A stretch of DNA of 64,000 nucleotides from Desulfatitalea tepidiphila (GCF_001293685.1 NZ_BCAG01000003.1:62001-126000), one strand, 5' to 3'. Numbered from the stretch's first letter, positions 51,802 to 61,664 are shown. Numbers and translations: made by a program. Notes: a model not told the origin generated them from the letters alone.

Positions 51802-54486
51802 TTATGCGTCCTTATATTCCCTGAAACCATCGAGCAGATGTTGAAATGATTTCGGTTTATACTTTTCAAAGCTTTCCTGGTCCACAAATACGAAATCATA
51901 AACAACGTCAGATTGAACTCTATTGATATCTTCGCACCACTGTTTGAGTCTTGACATTTTTTGAGGGACATCCAGGTCCTCTTGGCCTTTGGTCTCAGCT
52001 ATAACTACGCGATGATCGGCCAGTTTAACAAAAAAATCCGGGTAATAATTGGATATATCCCCATCCGCATTGACATAATCGAGTTTAAAATGCACAGCAA
52101 AATAGTTTTTGGCATGAGAAACCACATCAGGGCAATTTTCAAGAAAACTTGCAAAGTCCAATTCGAGATGACCATCACCAATTAATCTATTAAAAACGGA
52201 TTTTTTTGGCATAAGATAACCCTGATCTTTAACCACAAAGGGGCGTGTGTGCCTAAGCTTGATCGTATCCCTTATTTCTGCGTCTCCTTTATCCCTAACC
52301 GTTAACTCGTTGATAGATCTTTTGAATGTTTCTATTATCGCTTTAGTAGCTGGCAACTCTGATAAATTGCGCAAAGTATTAGGGTCTTCCAAATCCACTT
52401 TTGCAGCAAATAAATTATCTCGAACAAATGCTTTTATTTTTCCATATAGAACATCGTAACCGCTAAAAAGATGCAATTCTTTCATGATAGTTTGTGCAAA
52501 ATAGCCAATAACGCTGCGATAATCCCCTTTACCAGCGCCATCAAGCATTGTGGTGTGTACGATTTTTTTTGTTGTTATATCTTTGAAGACGATTTCCCGC
52601 TGCTCTTCCTGAGTAAATTTTAGATACCGGACGGGTTGAAAATCGAATTTGTCGAGGTCCAAATCTGTTAGATTTTTGTATTCCCGATAATTACGGGGCG
52701 AAAGAACAGGTATCTCAATATCCAGGGCTTTGATATCCTTGTTTTGATTGTTTTCATCTACTTCTATCATAAGAGGCGTTTTCGGTTTTGTGCCTTCTCC
52801 CATCGCCTTTCGTTCCAATTCGACACCTTCCGCTTGAATGGACTCGACAAAGTCCATAAAAGCATCAGTGCCGATTACGCTGACATACTCTTCCAGTCCT
52901 CCTGGATACATTTTTCGTAATCCGCGACCGAGTGTCTGTTCCGGCAAAATGTTGCTTTTTGCTGAATAGGCGCGCAGACCAACAATGGTTGTGACATTTT
53001 TGACATCCCATCCTTCTTTGAGCATCAAGACCGAGACAATTGCCTTATAGGGGCTATCCATCTCGTCAATTTTATTTGCCTGTTCACGGAGTCTTTCCAA
53101 GTCCTCCTTTGCCTTACCAGTAGCTGCCTCTGAAATTTCACCGTTATTCTTAGTGTGGATCACCAGCACTGCCCCTTTAAGCTCGGGGTAACGTCCCTGC
53201 AAATATTCGTCAACATCATCACAATTGCGTGTATCATCAGTCATTACGAATAAGATGGCTTTTTTTCCAAGTTTTTCGTGCTCAACATATGCCTTTCGCC
53301 ACTCTATAACCCCAAGGTCGATATAATCTGCATATTTTTCAGTGTATTTTACGCTCTGATTCTCATGGAGTTTTGCTCTGCTCGGCGCATCGGGTAACAC
53401 GGGATGTTTGACAACATTCTGCCAGATAGCTTCGACCAGAGGATAATCGGCAATCGTTTGTACAAAAATTGAGCCATTATTATGTTTTGGGGTGGCAGTT
53501 ACATCCACCTGCAAAGCAAGTGCACTTCCTTTTTGGAGTAGACGATTATGAATGTCTTCGATTGATTTGAACCAGGCGAGTTTTTTATCATGAACATGAT
53601 GAGCCTCATCGTTGACAACCATCAATTCATCGATATCTCGTACGATCATTCCCAGATCGACTTTGGAATCTGTGGTAGCGCCCGTTGGTCTTTTGCCGAG
53701 AAAATAATCCATCATATTCTCATCATCGGGGCTGGGAGGAATATCATCCCCAGAGTATACCCGGTGAATATTGGTCAAAAAGATGTTTCCTGTTGGACGG
53801 GTAACGCGAACCTCATCTTGCTTGTGTAGGGTAAGTTGAAAATCATCGCGCCAGTTGCGGCCACCAAAACCATTTTCCGGCAACACCGGGTCTTCAAAAA
53901 AGATGCGTAGTCCCTGAAAATCATGATAAATGCGATCCAACACAATAATATTAGGGGCGATAACCAGGAAGTTGCGTGACAACGTTGATTCTGGTTCATA
54001 AAGTCGGTTAAAAAAGCTCCAGGTGATTACAAGACTCATGACTTTGGTTTTGCCGCTTCCCGTGGCCATTTTGATCACAAATCGTTTCCAACTTTCATCA
54101 AACATTCCTCCCGAAACTGAATTGGAACTATCAAAGCGCATTAAATCAAACTTATCCTGAACGCCTACTACATCATACAGATAGACAATGGTTTCCAATG
54201 CCTCACGCTGGGCAAAATAATATTGGAATTCGGACATCATACCGTCCGATTTCTCCAACAAATGCGGAGTATCAAACCACCAACTGAGCAAGCTCCGAGT
54301 TGTGTCTGTCGCTCCCACATAACCACTCTCTCGGAACTCTTTAACCTTTTTGCGAAGCTGCGCTACCAACGGTGGTATGAGCTTATCCATTGTCGTTTCG
54401 CGCATTGATTCATCAGCCGGGAACCAACGAATATCAGGATCGAGAATGGCATGAGGGGAAGTTGGAAAATCTGGATGCAGGCCCAT
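51802..54486 (-). CDS. Type III restriction endonuclease Res subunit
   Basis: The 894-residue protein has SF2 helicase motifs: A-T-G-S-G-K-T at 141-147, V-N-D-E-A-H-H near 295, T-A-T-P-K, and later A-L-G-R-G-L-R-like E-Q-T-L-G-R-G-L-R. A C-terminal PD-(D/E)XK nuclease site reads Y-P-D-F-F-V-K followed by V-V-I-A-E-T-K-G. Res needs Mod, translocates on DNA using ATP and cuts at a distance from head-to-head sites. Its ATG overlaps the Mod stop by one base (TAATG), so the two are translationally coupled. Confidence 0.94.
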   Translation of the reverse strand: MGLHPDFPTSPHAILDPDIRWFPADESMRETTMDKLIPPLVAQLRKKVKEFRESGYVGATDTTRSLLSWWFDTPHLLEKSDGMMSEFQYYFAQREALETIVYLYDVVGVQDKFDLMRFDSSNSVSGGMFDESWKRFVIKMATGSGKTKVMSLVITWSFFNRLYEPESTLSRNFLVIAPNIIVLDRIYHDFQGLRIFFEDPVLPENGFGGRNWRDDFQLTLHKQDEVRVTRPTGNIFLTNIHRVYSGDDIPPSPDDENMMDYFLGKRPTGATTDSKVDLGMIVRDIDELMVVNDEAHHVHDKKLAWFKSIEDIHNRLLQKGSALALQVDVTATPKHNNGSIFVQTIADYPLVEAIWQNVVKHPVLPDAPSRAKLHENQSVKYTEKYADYIDLGVIEWRKAYVEHEKLGKKAILFVMTDDTRNCDDVDEYLQGRYPELKGAVLVIHTKNNGEISEAATGKAKEDLERLREQANKIDEMDSPYKAIVSVLMLKEGWDVKNVTTIVGLRAYSAKSNILPEQTLGRGLRKMYPGGLEEYVSVIGTDAFMDFVESIQAEGVELERKAMGEGTKPKTPLMIEVDENNQNKDIKALDIEIPVLSPRNYREYKNLTDLDLDKFDFQPVRYLKFTQEEQREIVFKDITTKKIVHTTMLDGAGKGDYRSVIGYFAQTIMKELHLFSGYDVLYGKIKAFVRDNLFAAKVDLEDPNTLRNLSELPATKAIIETFKRSINELTVRDKGDAEIRDTIKLRHTRPFVVKDQGYLMPKKSVFNRLIGDGHLELDFASFLENCPDVVSHAKNYFAVHFKLDYVNADGDISNYYPDFFVKLADHRVVIAETKGQEDLDVPQKMSRLKQWCEDINRVQSDVVYDFVFVDQESFEKYKPKSFQHLLDGFREYKDA

Positions 54487-56825
54487 TATTTTTTGCCTCC
54501 TACGCTGACCTCAACGATCGTCATCGTATCATTGCCAAAGATGTCGACCACCTTTACGGCAATTTTGCGTCGTCCTGGAGGACATTCCCGAGCGACGCTA
54601 ATCAGCTCTAAAGATCGATCCTTCTTGGTCCGGAAGCTTTGCCACTCATTTTCAAAGATGTATTCACCGGTCCATACCTCTTCATAATCAGCAAATGAAA
54701 GCTGCACCGGTTCTGTTGTTCCATCGATTTTTGTCTGAACGCCTTTACTTCGGTTAATTCGGATGATTTCACGTTTGCTCTCAAAATTAAAATCCACCGC
54801 CCAATAATCGATCCAATCGGTCCATTTTTGGGTCAAAACCTCACGAGTGACTATTCCTTTGGCGTCCTTGTTGACCTTTACGATTTGCCCCTTTTCCACA
54901 ACTATTTTGCTGCCCTTGTTTTTTAAGGTCTCCTCGGCATGTTTTATTGAATCCTGAGAATAAAAAACGGAAAAGTCAGTCAACTTCACAGCTACCGTTG
55001 CAGGTTTTCCTTTCTTACCATCCTTTACAATGGGTTTAACTTCAATGGCCGCGACGTCATGGAAAACCACTTGATTTTTATCTACCGCGCGCTTGTCGAA
55101 GACTTCAGCAGGTATGATTTTGGGTGCAATGTCAATCCCCTTGCTACGTGCTTCATCCAAGACATTCGGGAATAATCCCATTTCGAACTCGAACCCGAGG
55201 ATATCCACTTTGGTGATGTGTTTTTTTCTGCACTCAAGGATAATCTCTTCAACAAAAAGGCGAGAAACCGGTAAGTTGACTGGGCCGATTGCCACGAGTC
55301 TTCCTGCACGTTTACCATGAAAACAGGCAAAGTTGTCGACCTTTTCCGCTCGATATGCCCTCAAGATTAACTCAACAAATGCAGCTTCTTTTTCAGCGAT
55401 TTTTTGTTGACGTTGTTCTTCGCGGAGATTCGGATTTACGCCTATATAATGTTGTCGCTCATATTTTCCCAAATTGAGGATTGCAAATGCACGATAATTT
55501 TTACCTTCACCCTTTAATTTGCGTTGGACATCAATCATGCGCTTTCGGGTCGTATGAATTGCGAACTTGCCCAAATCGCTAACTATCCATTTGCGACCCA
55601 GCTTTTCTGCAACTGCTGCTGTTGTGCCTGAACCGCAGAAGAAATCCGCTACAAGGTCACCCGGATTAGACGATGTTTTAACCATCCGTTCTACAAATTC
55701 TTCGGGTTTTTGGGTTGGATACTTTGTGTCTTCCAGTGCTTGTGAGTTGATTGGGCGAATGTCATCCCATAAACTTTGGGCGGGCTTACCCTCGCTTTCA
55801 TCCAAATACTGTTTTCGCTGTATGCGTTGATCCTTGTTATCTGGGAAATATAGTTTCCCAGCCGCGTCCCACTCCTTCATCGTTTCCAATTTGAACGACC
55901 ATCCATTTGCTGGTGGTTTATAACCCTTGTATTCGTAAATTAGAGAAGGACTATAAGACGGACTCGTTATGGCATGAAGACGATAACGTCTACCGTTCTG
56001 ATCAGTGTAAACGAACTTGGATTTTACGTAAGGATCTTCCTCAGAATATGGAATATATGGTTGGTTGAATATGTATTTTTCTCGGGACTTTGCATAAAAA
56101 TAAATTGTATCCGTTGATGAACCAAATTTTCTACTTTGATTTAGGATGCCAGTTCTCCGCTTCCAAACGATTTCATTTATTAATGAACTAACCCCGAACA
56201 CCTCATCAAGGCATAATTTAATAAATGCCGAAACGCGGTAATCACAATGCACATAAATACTTCCATCTTCAGCAAGCAAATCTCTCATAAGAGCCAACCG
56301 TTCATAGATCATCGCGATAAAAGAATCAGCTCCTCTACCCCAAGTGTCTCGATAAGCAATTTCTTCGAGGATAGTAGGTTTCTTGGTAAAAGTGTCTCCT
56401 CCAATCTGAATATCCATTGAAAAATCGGCCCCCACATCAAACGGTGGATCGATGTAAATTAACTTTAAACCGCCCTGTTTTTCTATTTCTTCCCTCATTG
56501 GACCGTTTTTGAGGGAAGACAAAATCAGTTTATTGTCACCCCATATAAGTTTGTTGGTCCATCCTTTAAGTTGTCGTCCTCGTTCATCGAATAAACCCAT
56601 TTGCAAAACAGCATCTGCTGGCTTTTCGGCTCTTGGTTCGTCCACCTGTTCAATGGTTTGAAAAGGTAGCACAATATTGCAAACCTCGTTGGTCTTGCCA
56701 TTCCAAACCAATTCAACCTCGCGCTTCTCAGCAAAGAGCAGAAATCGATATTTTTCCGGCAGTGGTTTGTCTGCTTCAATGAATCGGATAATTTCTTGTT
56801 GTTCCTGTTCAGTCAAACGTGGCAT
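54486..56825 (-). CDS. Type III DNA methyltransferase (Mod subunit)
   Basis: The 779-residue protein has motif IV D-P-P-F at 126-129 and motif I D-F-F-C-G-S-G-T-T at 394-402, the order of beta-class amino-methyltransferases used in type III systems. The target-recognition domain lies between, around 200-370, with the T-Q-K-P-E-E-F segment before motif I. Mod modifies adenine in an asymmetric site and provides specificity for Res. The C-terminal 350 residues are longer than in the smallest Mod proteins. It is the first gene of the mod-res pair. Confidence 0.94.
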   Translation of the reverse strand: MPRLTEQEQQEIIRFIEADKPLPEKYRFLLFAEKREVELVWNGKTNEVCNIVLPFQTIEQVDEPRAEKPADAVLQMGLFDERGRQLKGWTNKLIWGDNKLILSSLKNGPMREEIEKQGGLKLIYIDPPFDVGADFSMDIQIGGDTFTKKPTILEEIAYRDTWGRGADSFIAMIYERLALMRDLLAEDGSIYVHCDYRVSAFIKLCLDEVFGVSSLINEIVWKRRTGILNQSRKFGSSTDTIYFYAKSREKYIFNQPYIPYSEEDPYVKSKFVYTDQNGRRYRLHAITSPSYSPSLIYEYKGYKPPANGWSFKLETMKEWDAAGKLYFPDNKDQRIQRKQYLDESEGKPAQSLWDDIRPINSQALEDTKYPTQKPEEFVERMVKTSSNPGDLVADFFCGSGTTAAVAEKLGRKWIVSDLGKFAIHTTRKRMIDVQRKLKGEGKNYRAFAILNLGKYERQHYIGVNPNLREEQRQQKIAEKEAAFVELILRAYRAEKVDNFACFHGKRAGRLVAIGPVNLPVSRLFVEEIILECRKKHITKVDILGFEFEMGLFPNVLDEARSKGIDIAPKIIPAEVFDKRAVDKNQVVFHDVAAIEVKPIVKDGKKGKPATVAVKLTDFSVFYSQDSIKHAEETLKNKGSKIVVEKGQIVKVNKDAKGIVTREVLTQKWTDWIDYWAVDFNFESKREIIRINRSKGVQTKIDGTTEPVQLSFADYEEVWTGEYIFENEWQSFRTKKDRSLELISVARECPPGRRKIAVKVVDIFGNDTMTIVEVSVGGKK

Positions 56826-57114
56826 GGGAATCCCTTTTTTAGCCAGTTAAAGGGTTCTGAGCATCAATTAATGCGGTAAGGCTTTGAAAGGCTATAAAAA
56901 ATACACTTTATTTGAGATTTCGGTTGCATTTTGTTTTTATTTTTCAACTATGTCAAGAACTACATAATATCATTCTCTTTTTATCGCTTTTTATATCTCG
57001 GCAAAATCATTCCCCCAAATCCCTCCACCCCGCCTCCATCTATATATATTAATCCCCAATAGACCACCAAACCCACCCACCTAAATCCATCAACCCAACC
57101 AAGGAGGCAAATCC
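56826..57114. other. Divergent intergenic region
   Basis: No gene is seen. The AT-rich half lies on the mod side and a C-rich, A-rich leader with AAGGAGG precedes ssb. Confidence 0.5.
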
Positions 57115-57459
57115 ATGCTCAATTCCTGCATTTTAACCGGCAACCTGGGCGCCGACCCCGAGATTTTCTATTCCAGCGACGGCGACCCGATAGCCACATT
57201 CAACCTGGCATTCCGGTCATCCAAGAAAAAGACCGGCTGGATCAAGATCACCTGCTTTCAAAAACTGGCAGAAATCACCGAGCGTCATCTGCACAAAGGC
57301 GCCCGCATCGCTGTGGCCGGCATCTTGGACCAGAATAAATGGGAAACCGATGAGGGCGTCACCCGGTCATCGATCCAGCTCATTGCCAATACCATCGAGT
57401 TTATCAAAACAGACGGCAGGGGATTTGGCGACAACCCAGCCGATGATGTCCCTATCTGA
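57115..57459 (+). CDS. ssb: Single-stranded DNA-binding protein
   Basis: The 114-residue OB-fold protein has the usual N-S-C-I-L-T-G-N-L-G-A-D-P-E-I, A-T-F-N-L-A-F-R and I-A-V-A-G-I-L strands. It is short compared with chromosomal SSB (about 150-180) and lacks the disordered linker, but still ends in an acidic P-A-D-D-V-P-I, close to the D-D-I-P-F partner-binding tip. This is typical of element-encoded SSB. It is the first gene of the rightward recombination module. Confidence 0.92.
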   Translation: MLNSCILTGNLGADPEIFYSSDGDPIATFNLAFRSSKKKTGWIKITCFQKLAEITERHLHKGARIAVAGILDQNKWETDEGVTRSSIQLIANTIEFIKTDGRGFGDNPADDVPI

Positions 57460-57474
57460 ACCACAAGGAGGGCG

Positions 57475-57606
57475 ATGAAAACAAGAACCGTTGAACTGAT
57501 CATCGCAATTGGACTTGAGCTGCTCGACTGGCTCAAAATCATACTCACGGAGAAACGGAGGAACCATGACGGCAAAAGAGATACAAAAAAGAAACCAGAA
57601 GGCTGA
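57475..57606 (+). CDS. Small hypothetical protein overlapping the SWIM gene
   Basis: ATG follows AAGGAGGGCG and yields 43 residues (M-K-T-R-T-V-E-L-I-I-A-I-G-L-E-L-L-D-W and a basic tail). The first part is an amphipathic or hydrophobic helix. It overlaps the start of the SWIM-domain gene in another frame, suggesting coupling. No function can be assigned. Confidence 0.45.
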   Translation: MKTRTVELIIAIGLELLDWLKIILTEKRRNHDGKRDTKKKPEG

Positions 57607-58549
57607 ACAACTTAAAGTGCTGCAAAGCGATGACGGCCAATACTTCGTTGAAAGCAGCGAGGGCAAGATTTTATACAACGTGATCATCAGCGATGCCGGA
57701 GATAGCTGCACCTGCGGAGACTATGCCCGCAATGTGAAAAAGTCACCCGATTTTAAATGCAAACACATCCTTGCCGTATACAACGCCATTCCCCAAAAGC
57801 AGGTCGAAGGGGCCACTTTCTTAGAACGGCAAGCTCCAAAACTGGATGAACGCTGGATCACCAAGATCGAGGGAAAGGAATTTGTCAAATATCCCGGCCT
57901 GCTCGATCTGGGACATCAAAAAGGGATTTCCAGCATCGAAGTTGAAATCGTTCAGATGCCCACCGGGGACAATGGGAACTTTGCTGTCTGTCGGGCAACC
58001 GTAATGTCAAAACTCGGTGAAACATATTCGGACATCGGAGACGCCAATCCCTCCAATTGTTCGAGCAAGGTATCGAAACATCTGCTCAGGATGGCAAGTA
58101 CCCGTGCCATTGCAAGAGCGCTTCGGTCGTACACCAATGTGGGGATGACCGCACTTGAAGAGCTTGCAGACATCAATGAAGCCATCAACGAAGGGGCAAA
58201 TCATGAGCATCCTAAAGCGCAATCCAAACCGGCGAAAAAGGCTCCTTCAAAGGCGCCGAAAAAGAGTGCAGCTGAAGATGACCAACCGAAATCAGACGCA
58301 GCGCAAATGGCGCCTGCCGTGGAAAACCAGGACGCCAAAGAGTCTGTTCGAAAGGATGATGCAAAGAGTCCTGCCCGTGCTGGGATGAGTGAGGCGCAGC
58401 GCCGTGCCATCTTCAATCTGTCCAGACGCCGGGGAATCAGCGTGGAAGAGATCGAGTGCATGGTTGAAGAATCCTATGGCGTCACGCTCGACAACCTAAC
58501 CAGCAGCGATGCCTCGGCCTTCATCCGGCAACTGCAGACTGCTGCCTAA
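57566..58549 (+). CDS. SWIM zinc-finger protein with possible annealase-like domain
   Basis: The ATG at 57566 follows GGAGG and gives 327 residues. Near residues 50-75 the pattern C-T-C-G-D-Y then C-K-H-I-L-A-V-Y is a SWIM zinc finger (CxC...CxH). The middle (S-S-I-E-V-E-I-V-Q-M, K-V-S-K-H-L-L-R-M-A-S-T-R-A-I-A-R-A-L-R) resembles single-strand annealing/Rad52-like proteins by eye. A lysine/alanine-rich linker then leads to a small C-terminal helical domain (M-S-E-A-Q-R-R-A-I-F-N-L-S-R-R-R-G). The context of SSB, nuclease and helicase supports a recombination role. Confidence 0.7.
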   Translation: MTAKEIQKRNQKAEQLKVLQSDDGQYFVESSEGKILYNVIISDAGDSCTCGDYARNVKKSPDFKCKHILAVYNAIPQKQVEGATFLERQAPKLDERWITKIEGKEFVKYPGLLDLGHQKGISSIEVEIVQMPTGDNGNFAVCRATVMSKLGETYSDIGDANPSNCSSKVSKHLLRMASTRAIARALRSYTNVGMTALEELADINEAINEGANHEHPKAQSKPAKKAPSKAPKKSAAEDDQPKSDAAQMAPAVENQDAKESVRKDDAKSPARAGMSEAQRRAIFNLSRRRGISVEEIECMVEESYGVTLDNLTSSDASAFIRQLQTAA

Positions 58550-58554
58550 CCTAA

Positions 58555-58694
58555 AGATAGCAGATCCTTAACGTATGCCTTTTTAAAGGCGATAGGCAGA
58601 TCCTAACTCGCGCCAACCGGATGCCTATCGCCTTCGTATTTTAACAAATACGCAGCAACTGCGTTTTTAGGATGCCTATGAGGAGGAACTGATA
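58555..58694 (+). promoter_or_regulatory. Structured leader with successive hairpins and terminator
   Basis: AAGGCGATAGGCA (58586-58598) pairs perfectly with TGCCTATCGCCTT (58622-58634). A small palindrome GCCTTTTTAAAGGC overlaps the first arm, CGTATTT/AAATACG follows, and CGCAG-CAA-CTGCG with five T residues (58651-58668) is a good intrinsic terminator. Together they look like an attenuator upstream of the nuclease gene. GAGGAGG is the ribosome site. Confidence 0.6.
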
Positions 58695-59522
58695 ATGGTT
58701 TTAAGTGAGCTCAGGCAAACGCCGCACCTATCGGCATCGAGCATCAACGAATATGTGGAGTGCTCGCTGCTGTATAAATTTGGGCGCATCGACAAACTGC
58801 CTATGGAATTTAAATCCGATGCCCTGGAATTTGGCACCTGCATTCATCGGGTGCTTGAAGCATATTACAGCGCCAAGATGATGGGGGACAGGATGTTGCT
58901 CAAGGATGTCCATGAGTTTTTCGTGTTCACCTGGCTGGATATGGCAAGGGGCCGCGATGATATCCGGTATGCGGACGGTAACGATTACAACTCGCTTTTG
59001 ATGTTTGGAAGAGATCTACTGACTGCCTGGTATACCAAGTTGCCCGATGACGATTTTACCATCCTGGCCATAGAAGAGGCGTTCAGTTTCAACCTGCCGG
59101 GTATCGACATTCCCATCATCGGGGCAATGGATCTGGTCGAACAGGACAATTCCGGCACCATCATCATTACCGATTTCAAGACATCTGGTCGGGCCTATTC
59201 AAAGGATGAGGTGGACAGCAATCAACAACTGACCATGTATCAGATCGCCGCCAAGCAAAATGGATACGCCGATCATGAGATCCTGCTGCGCTTCGACACC
59301 TTGATAAAAACGAAAGTACCTCGTTGTGAACAGTATTGGACTACCCGTACAGAGCTTGATGAACGGCGCCTGATCAAAAAGGCCAGGCAGGTGTGGGATG
59401 GGATATCAAAGGAAGTGTTCGTGCCCAACGATACCAGCTGGAAGTGCAAAGGGTGCGCCTACAAACAGGCCTGTGACGCTTATCTGGAAGGAGAAGAGTA
59501 TGACCAAGCGAGCCATCCATGA
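58695..59522 (+). CDS. RecB/Cas4-like PD-(D/E)XK exonuclease with Fe-S cysteines
   Basis: The 275-residue protein has S-A-S-S-I-N-E-Y-V-E-C at the N-terminus, a His in G-T-C-I-H-R-V-L-E, the catalytic strands G-A-M-D-L-V-E and I-I-T-D-F-K-T, a Q-Q-L-T-M-Y helix, and a C-terminal C-K-G-C-A-Y-K-Q-A-C. The N-terminal Cys plus three C-terminal Cys match the iron-sulfur cage of AddB/Cas4 nucleases. It has no CRISPR neighbours; ssb, a UvrD helicase and a YqaJ-like gene instead point to DNA-end processing of the element. The next gene overlaps its end by 23 bases. Confidence 0.88.
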   Translation: MVLSELRQTPHLSASSINEYVECSLLYKFGRIDKLPMEFKSDALEFGTCIHRVLEAYYSAKMMGDRMLLKDVHEFFVFTWLDMARGRDDIRYADGNDYNSLLMFGRDLLTAWYTKLPDDDFTILAIEEAFSFNLPGIDIPIIGAMDLVEQDNSGTIIITDFKTSGRAYSKDEVDSNQQLTMYQIAAKQNGYADHEILLRFDTLIKTKVPRCEQYWTTRTELDERRLIKKARQVWDGISKEVFVPNDTSWKCKGCAYKQACDAYLEGEEYDQASHP

Positions 59523-59790
59523 CGTTCAATCGTTTTTAACGTTCATGCAGTCAGACGGGGACCGGGTCTATCAAATTGTGAATGTGGAGTTGTTGCTAAG
59601 ACGCCATCCACCCGAGGCGGTCGTGTCATTTTTGCAGGAACTTCATAAAGATTACGGCAAGGCATTATCCAGGTTGATTCAGGAGGACAAGACCAGTTCC
59701 CAGATCAATGAGCTGGTGGCCAAGCGCTTCCGCATCAAGATGGCCATCAACACGATTCGCAACCTTGAAAAGGAGGATCAGGCAGCATGA
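59500..59790 (+). CDS. Small helical protein between nuclease and helicase genes
   Basis: The start at 59500 follows AAGGAGAAG inside the nuclease gene and gives 96 residues. The sequence is helical and charged (L-R-R-H-P-P-E-A-V-V-S-F-L-Q-E-L-H-K-D-Y, R-F-R-I-K-M-A-I-N-T-I-R-N-L). No domain is recognised. Overlaps with both neighbours (four bases with the helicase) show a tight operon, so a part in the same DNA-processing complex is likely. Confidence 0.7.
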   Translation: MTKRAIHDVQSFLTFMQSDGDRVYQIVNVELLLRRHPPEAVVSFLQELHKDYGKALSRLIQEDKTSSQINELVAKRFRIKMAINTIRNLEKEDQAA

Positions 59791-61664
59791 GCGAATTAAA
59801 TCCCAAACAACAGGAAGCAGCTAATTTCAAAGAGGGCATCGCCGCCGTCATAGCAGTGCCGGGTAGCGGTAAAACCAGAACCATGATGGAAAGGATCGGC
59901 ATCCTTGTCACCGAATACGGCATACCGCCCGAGCATATCCTTGGATTGACGTTTACCAGGAACGCCGCCGACGAAATGCGATCACGCCTGGTGCCGGTGT
60001 TGGGAGAGATGTCGTCACGGGTCCGATTGTCCACTATCCATTCGTTTTGTCTGCATCTGCTCAAGGTCGAGGGCAAAGTCTTTGAAATCCTATCCGGCAA
60101 AGAGCAGCTGGTGTTCATCAAAAATGTCATGAAAGGATTGAAGGTAAAGGATCTGACCGTTGGGACCGTGCTGCGAGAAATCTCTCTGGCCAAAAACAAC
60201 ATCATCGACCCGATAGAGTTTAAAGCGCTCTTTTCCGGCGACAAGACCATGATGCGCATTTCTGACATCTACCAGGCATACGATGAAGCCAAGGAACACA
60301 AACTGCTGCTCGATTTTGATGACCTGCTCCTTGAAACCTACTTCCTGCTGCGGGATAACGATGAAGTACGAGCGAAATACCAGGGCAGCTTTCAATCGAT
60401 CCTTGTCGATGAATTTCAAGACACCAACCCGGTGCAGTTCGAGTTGCTGCGCCTGTTGATTCGGGAAGACGGCAATCTTGACGCTTCGAGTTTTTGGGTA
60501 GCTGGCGATGATCATCAAGCGATCTATTCATTTACTGGAGCATCCGTTGGCAATATTTTAAACTTTCAATCGATGTTCCCCGGCTCTCGTCAGTTCATTC
60601 TCGATCTGAATTATCGCTCAACGCCCCAGATCCTCACTGCCTGTCAGAACCTGATCCGTCACAACGTCAAGCAGATCCACAAGGAGTTAAAGACCGACAA
60701 CCCGGATGGGGATGATGTCGTTGTACTCGAAGCATCTAACGAAGAGACAGAAGCGATGGGCGTGGTCAATGAAATCGTGGATCTTATCGAGCGCCGTGGT
60801 TATCAATACAGCGACATTGCCGTGCTCTATCGAGCAAATTTTCAATCCCGGTATGTGGAAGAGGCCTTCTTGCAAAACAAAATCCCGTATCACATTCAAA
60901 GCGGCCGGACCTTTTATGATCGTCATGAGGTCAAGTGTTTGCTCGACTATCTGCGGGTGATCCATGCCCCGGATAGCGATGAGGCAGACGAGGCATTGCT
61001 CAACATCCTCAATGTGCCGGTCCGTTATGTAAGCAACCAGGTCAAGGACCAATTAAAAGATTACTGCCGGAAGCGGGGGATTCATCTGTATGCGGGATTA
61101 AAGTCCATGATCATCGCGGTGCCCTATGTGAGAAAGCTGATCAGAGAATTTGTGGCTTTCATGGACCCGTTGATTGAAACCGCCGAAACATTAGAGCCAG
61201 TGCAGGTCATACAGAAGATTCGCATCATCTGGGACTATGATCGCTTTGTCGTGGACGAAGACATTCCCAGCCCCGATGACATCAAAATTTCAAACATCAA
61301 TCAATTACAATTAGCGGCCGCCCGCTATTCGACCATTGCCGCCTTTCTCGAATATGCCGACAGCTTCACCGACGAGACAGTGGGTGACGACAAAGAGGGC
61401 GTGAGTTTAATGACCGTGCATAAGGCAAAGGGATTGGAGTTTGCCGTGGTGTTCGTCATTGGTCTGGTTGAGGGACTGATGCCCAGCGGTAAAGGAAACC
61501 TGGAAGAAGAAAGGCGCATATGTTTTGTCGCCATATCAAGGGCCATGAAACTGCTGTTTGTGTCATACCCATTGAACTATCTGGGACAACCAGCCAAAAA
61601 GTCCCAGTTTCTGGATGAAATGCTCGGCAAGCGTGACGTCGACCTGCAAAAATCCGCCGCTTAA
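59787..61664 (+). CDS. UvrD/PcrA-type SF1A DNA helicase
   Basis: The 625-residue protein shows all UvrD-family motifs: Walker A A-V-P-G-S-G-K-T (residues 24-31), T-I-H-S-F-C, motif II V-D-E-F-Q-D-T-N, motif III G-D-D-H-Q-A-I-Y-S-F, motif IV L-N-Y-R-S-T, motif V T-V-H-K-A-K-G-L-E-F and motif VI V-A-I-S-R-A. It is shorter than chromosomal UvrD (about 720) and lacks the usual C-terminal tail. It would unwind DNA 3'-5' for the adjacent nuclease, as AddA/B-like pairs do. The start overlaps the preceding gene by four bases (ATGA). Confidence 0.93.
   Translation: MSELNPKQQEAANFKEGIAAVIAVPGSGKTRTMMERIGILVTEYGIPPEHILGLTFTRNAADEMRSRLVPVLGEMSSRVRLSTIHSFCLHLLKVEGKVFEILSGKEQLVFIKNVMKGLKVKDLTVGTVLREISLAKNNIIDPIEFKALFSGDKTMMRISDIYQAYDEAKEHKLLLDFDDLLLETYFLLRDNDEVRAKYQGSFQSILVDEFQDTNPVQFELLRLLIREDGNLDASSFWVAGDDHQAIYSFTGASVGNILNFQSMFPGSRQFILDLNYRSTPQILTACQNLIRHNVKQIHKELKTDNPDGDDVVVLEASNEETEAMGVVNEIVDLIERRGYQYSDIAVLYRANFQSRYVEEAFLQNKIPYHIQSGRTFYDRHEVKCLLDYLRVIHAPDSDEADEALLNILNVPVRYVSNQVKDQLKDYCRKRGIHLYAGLKSMIIAVPYVRKLIREFVAFMDPLIETAETLEPVQVIQKIRIIWDYDRFVVDEDIPSPDDIKISNINQLQLAAARYSTIAAFLEYADSFTDETVGDDKEGVSLMTVHKAKGLEFAVVFVIGLVEGLMPSGKGNLEEERRICFVAISRAMKLLFVSYPLNYLGQPAKKSQFLDEMLGKRDVDLQKSAA

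Noticed and set aside
58695-59522. CRISPR adaptation nuclease Cas4
   Set aside because: No cas1, cas2 or array is nearby; the recombination neighbours point to a RecB/AddB-like role.
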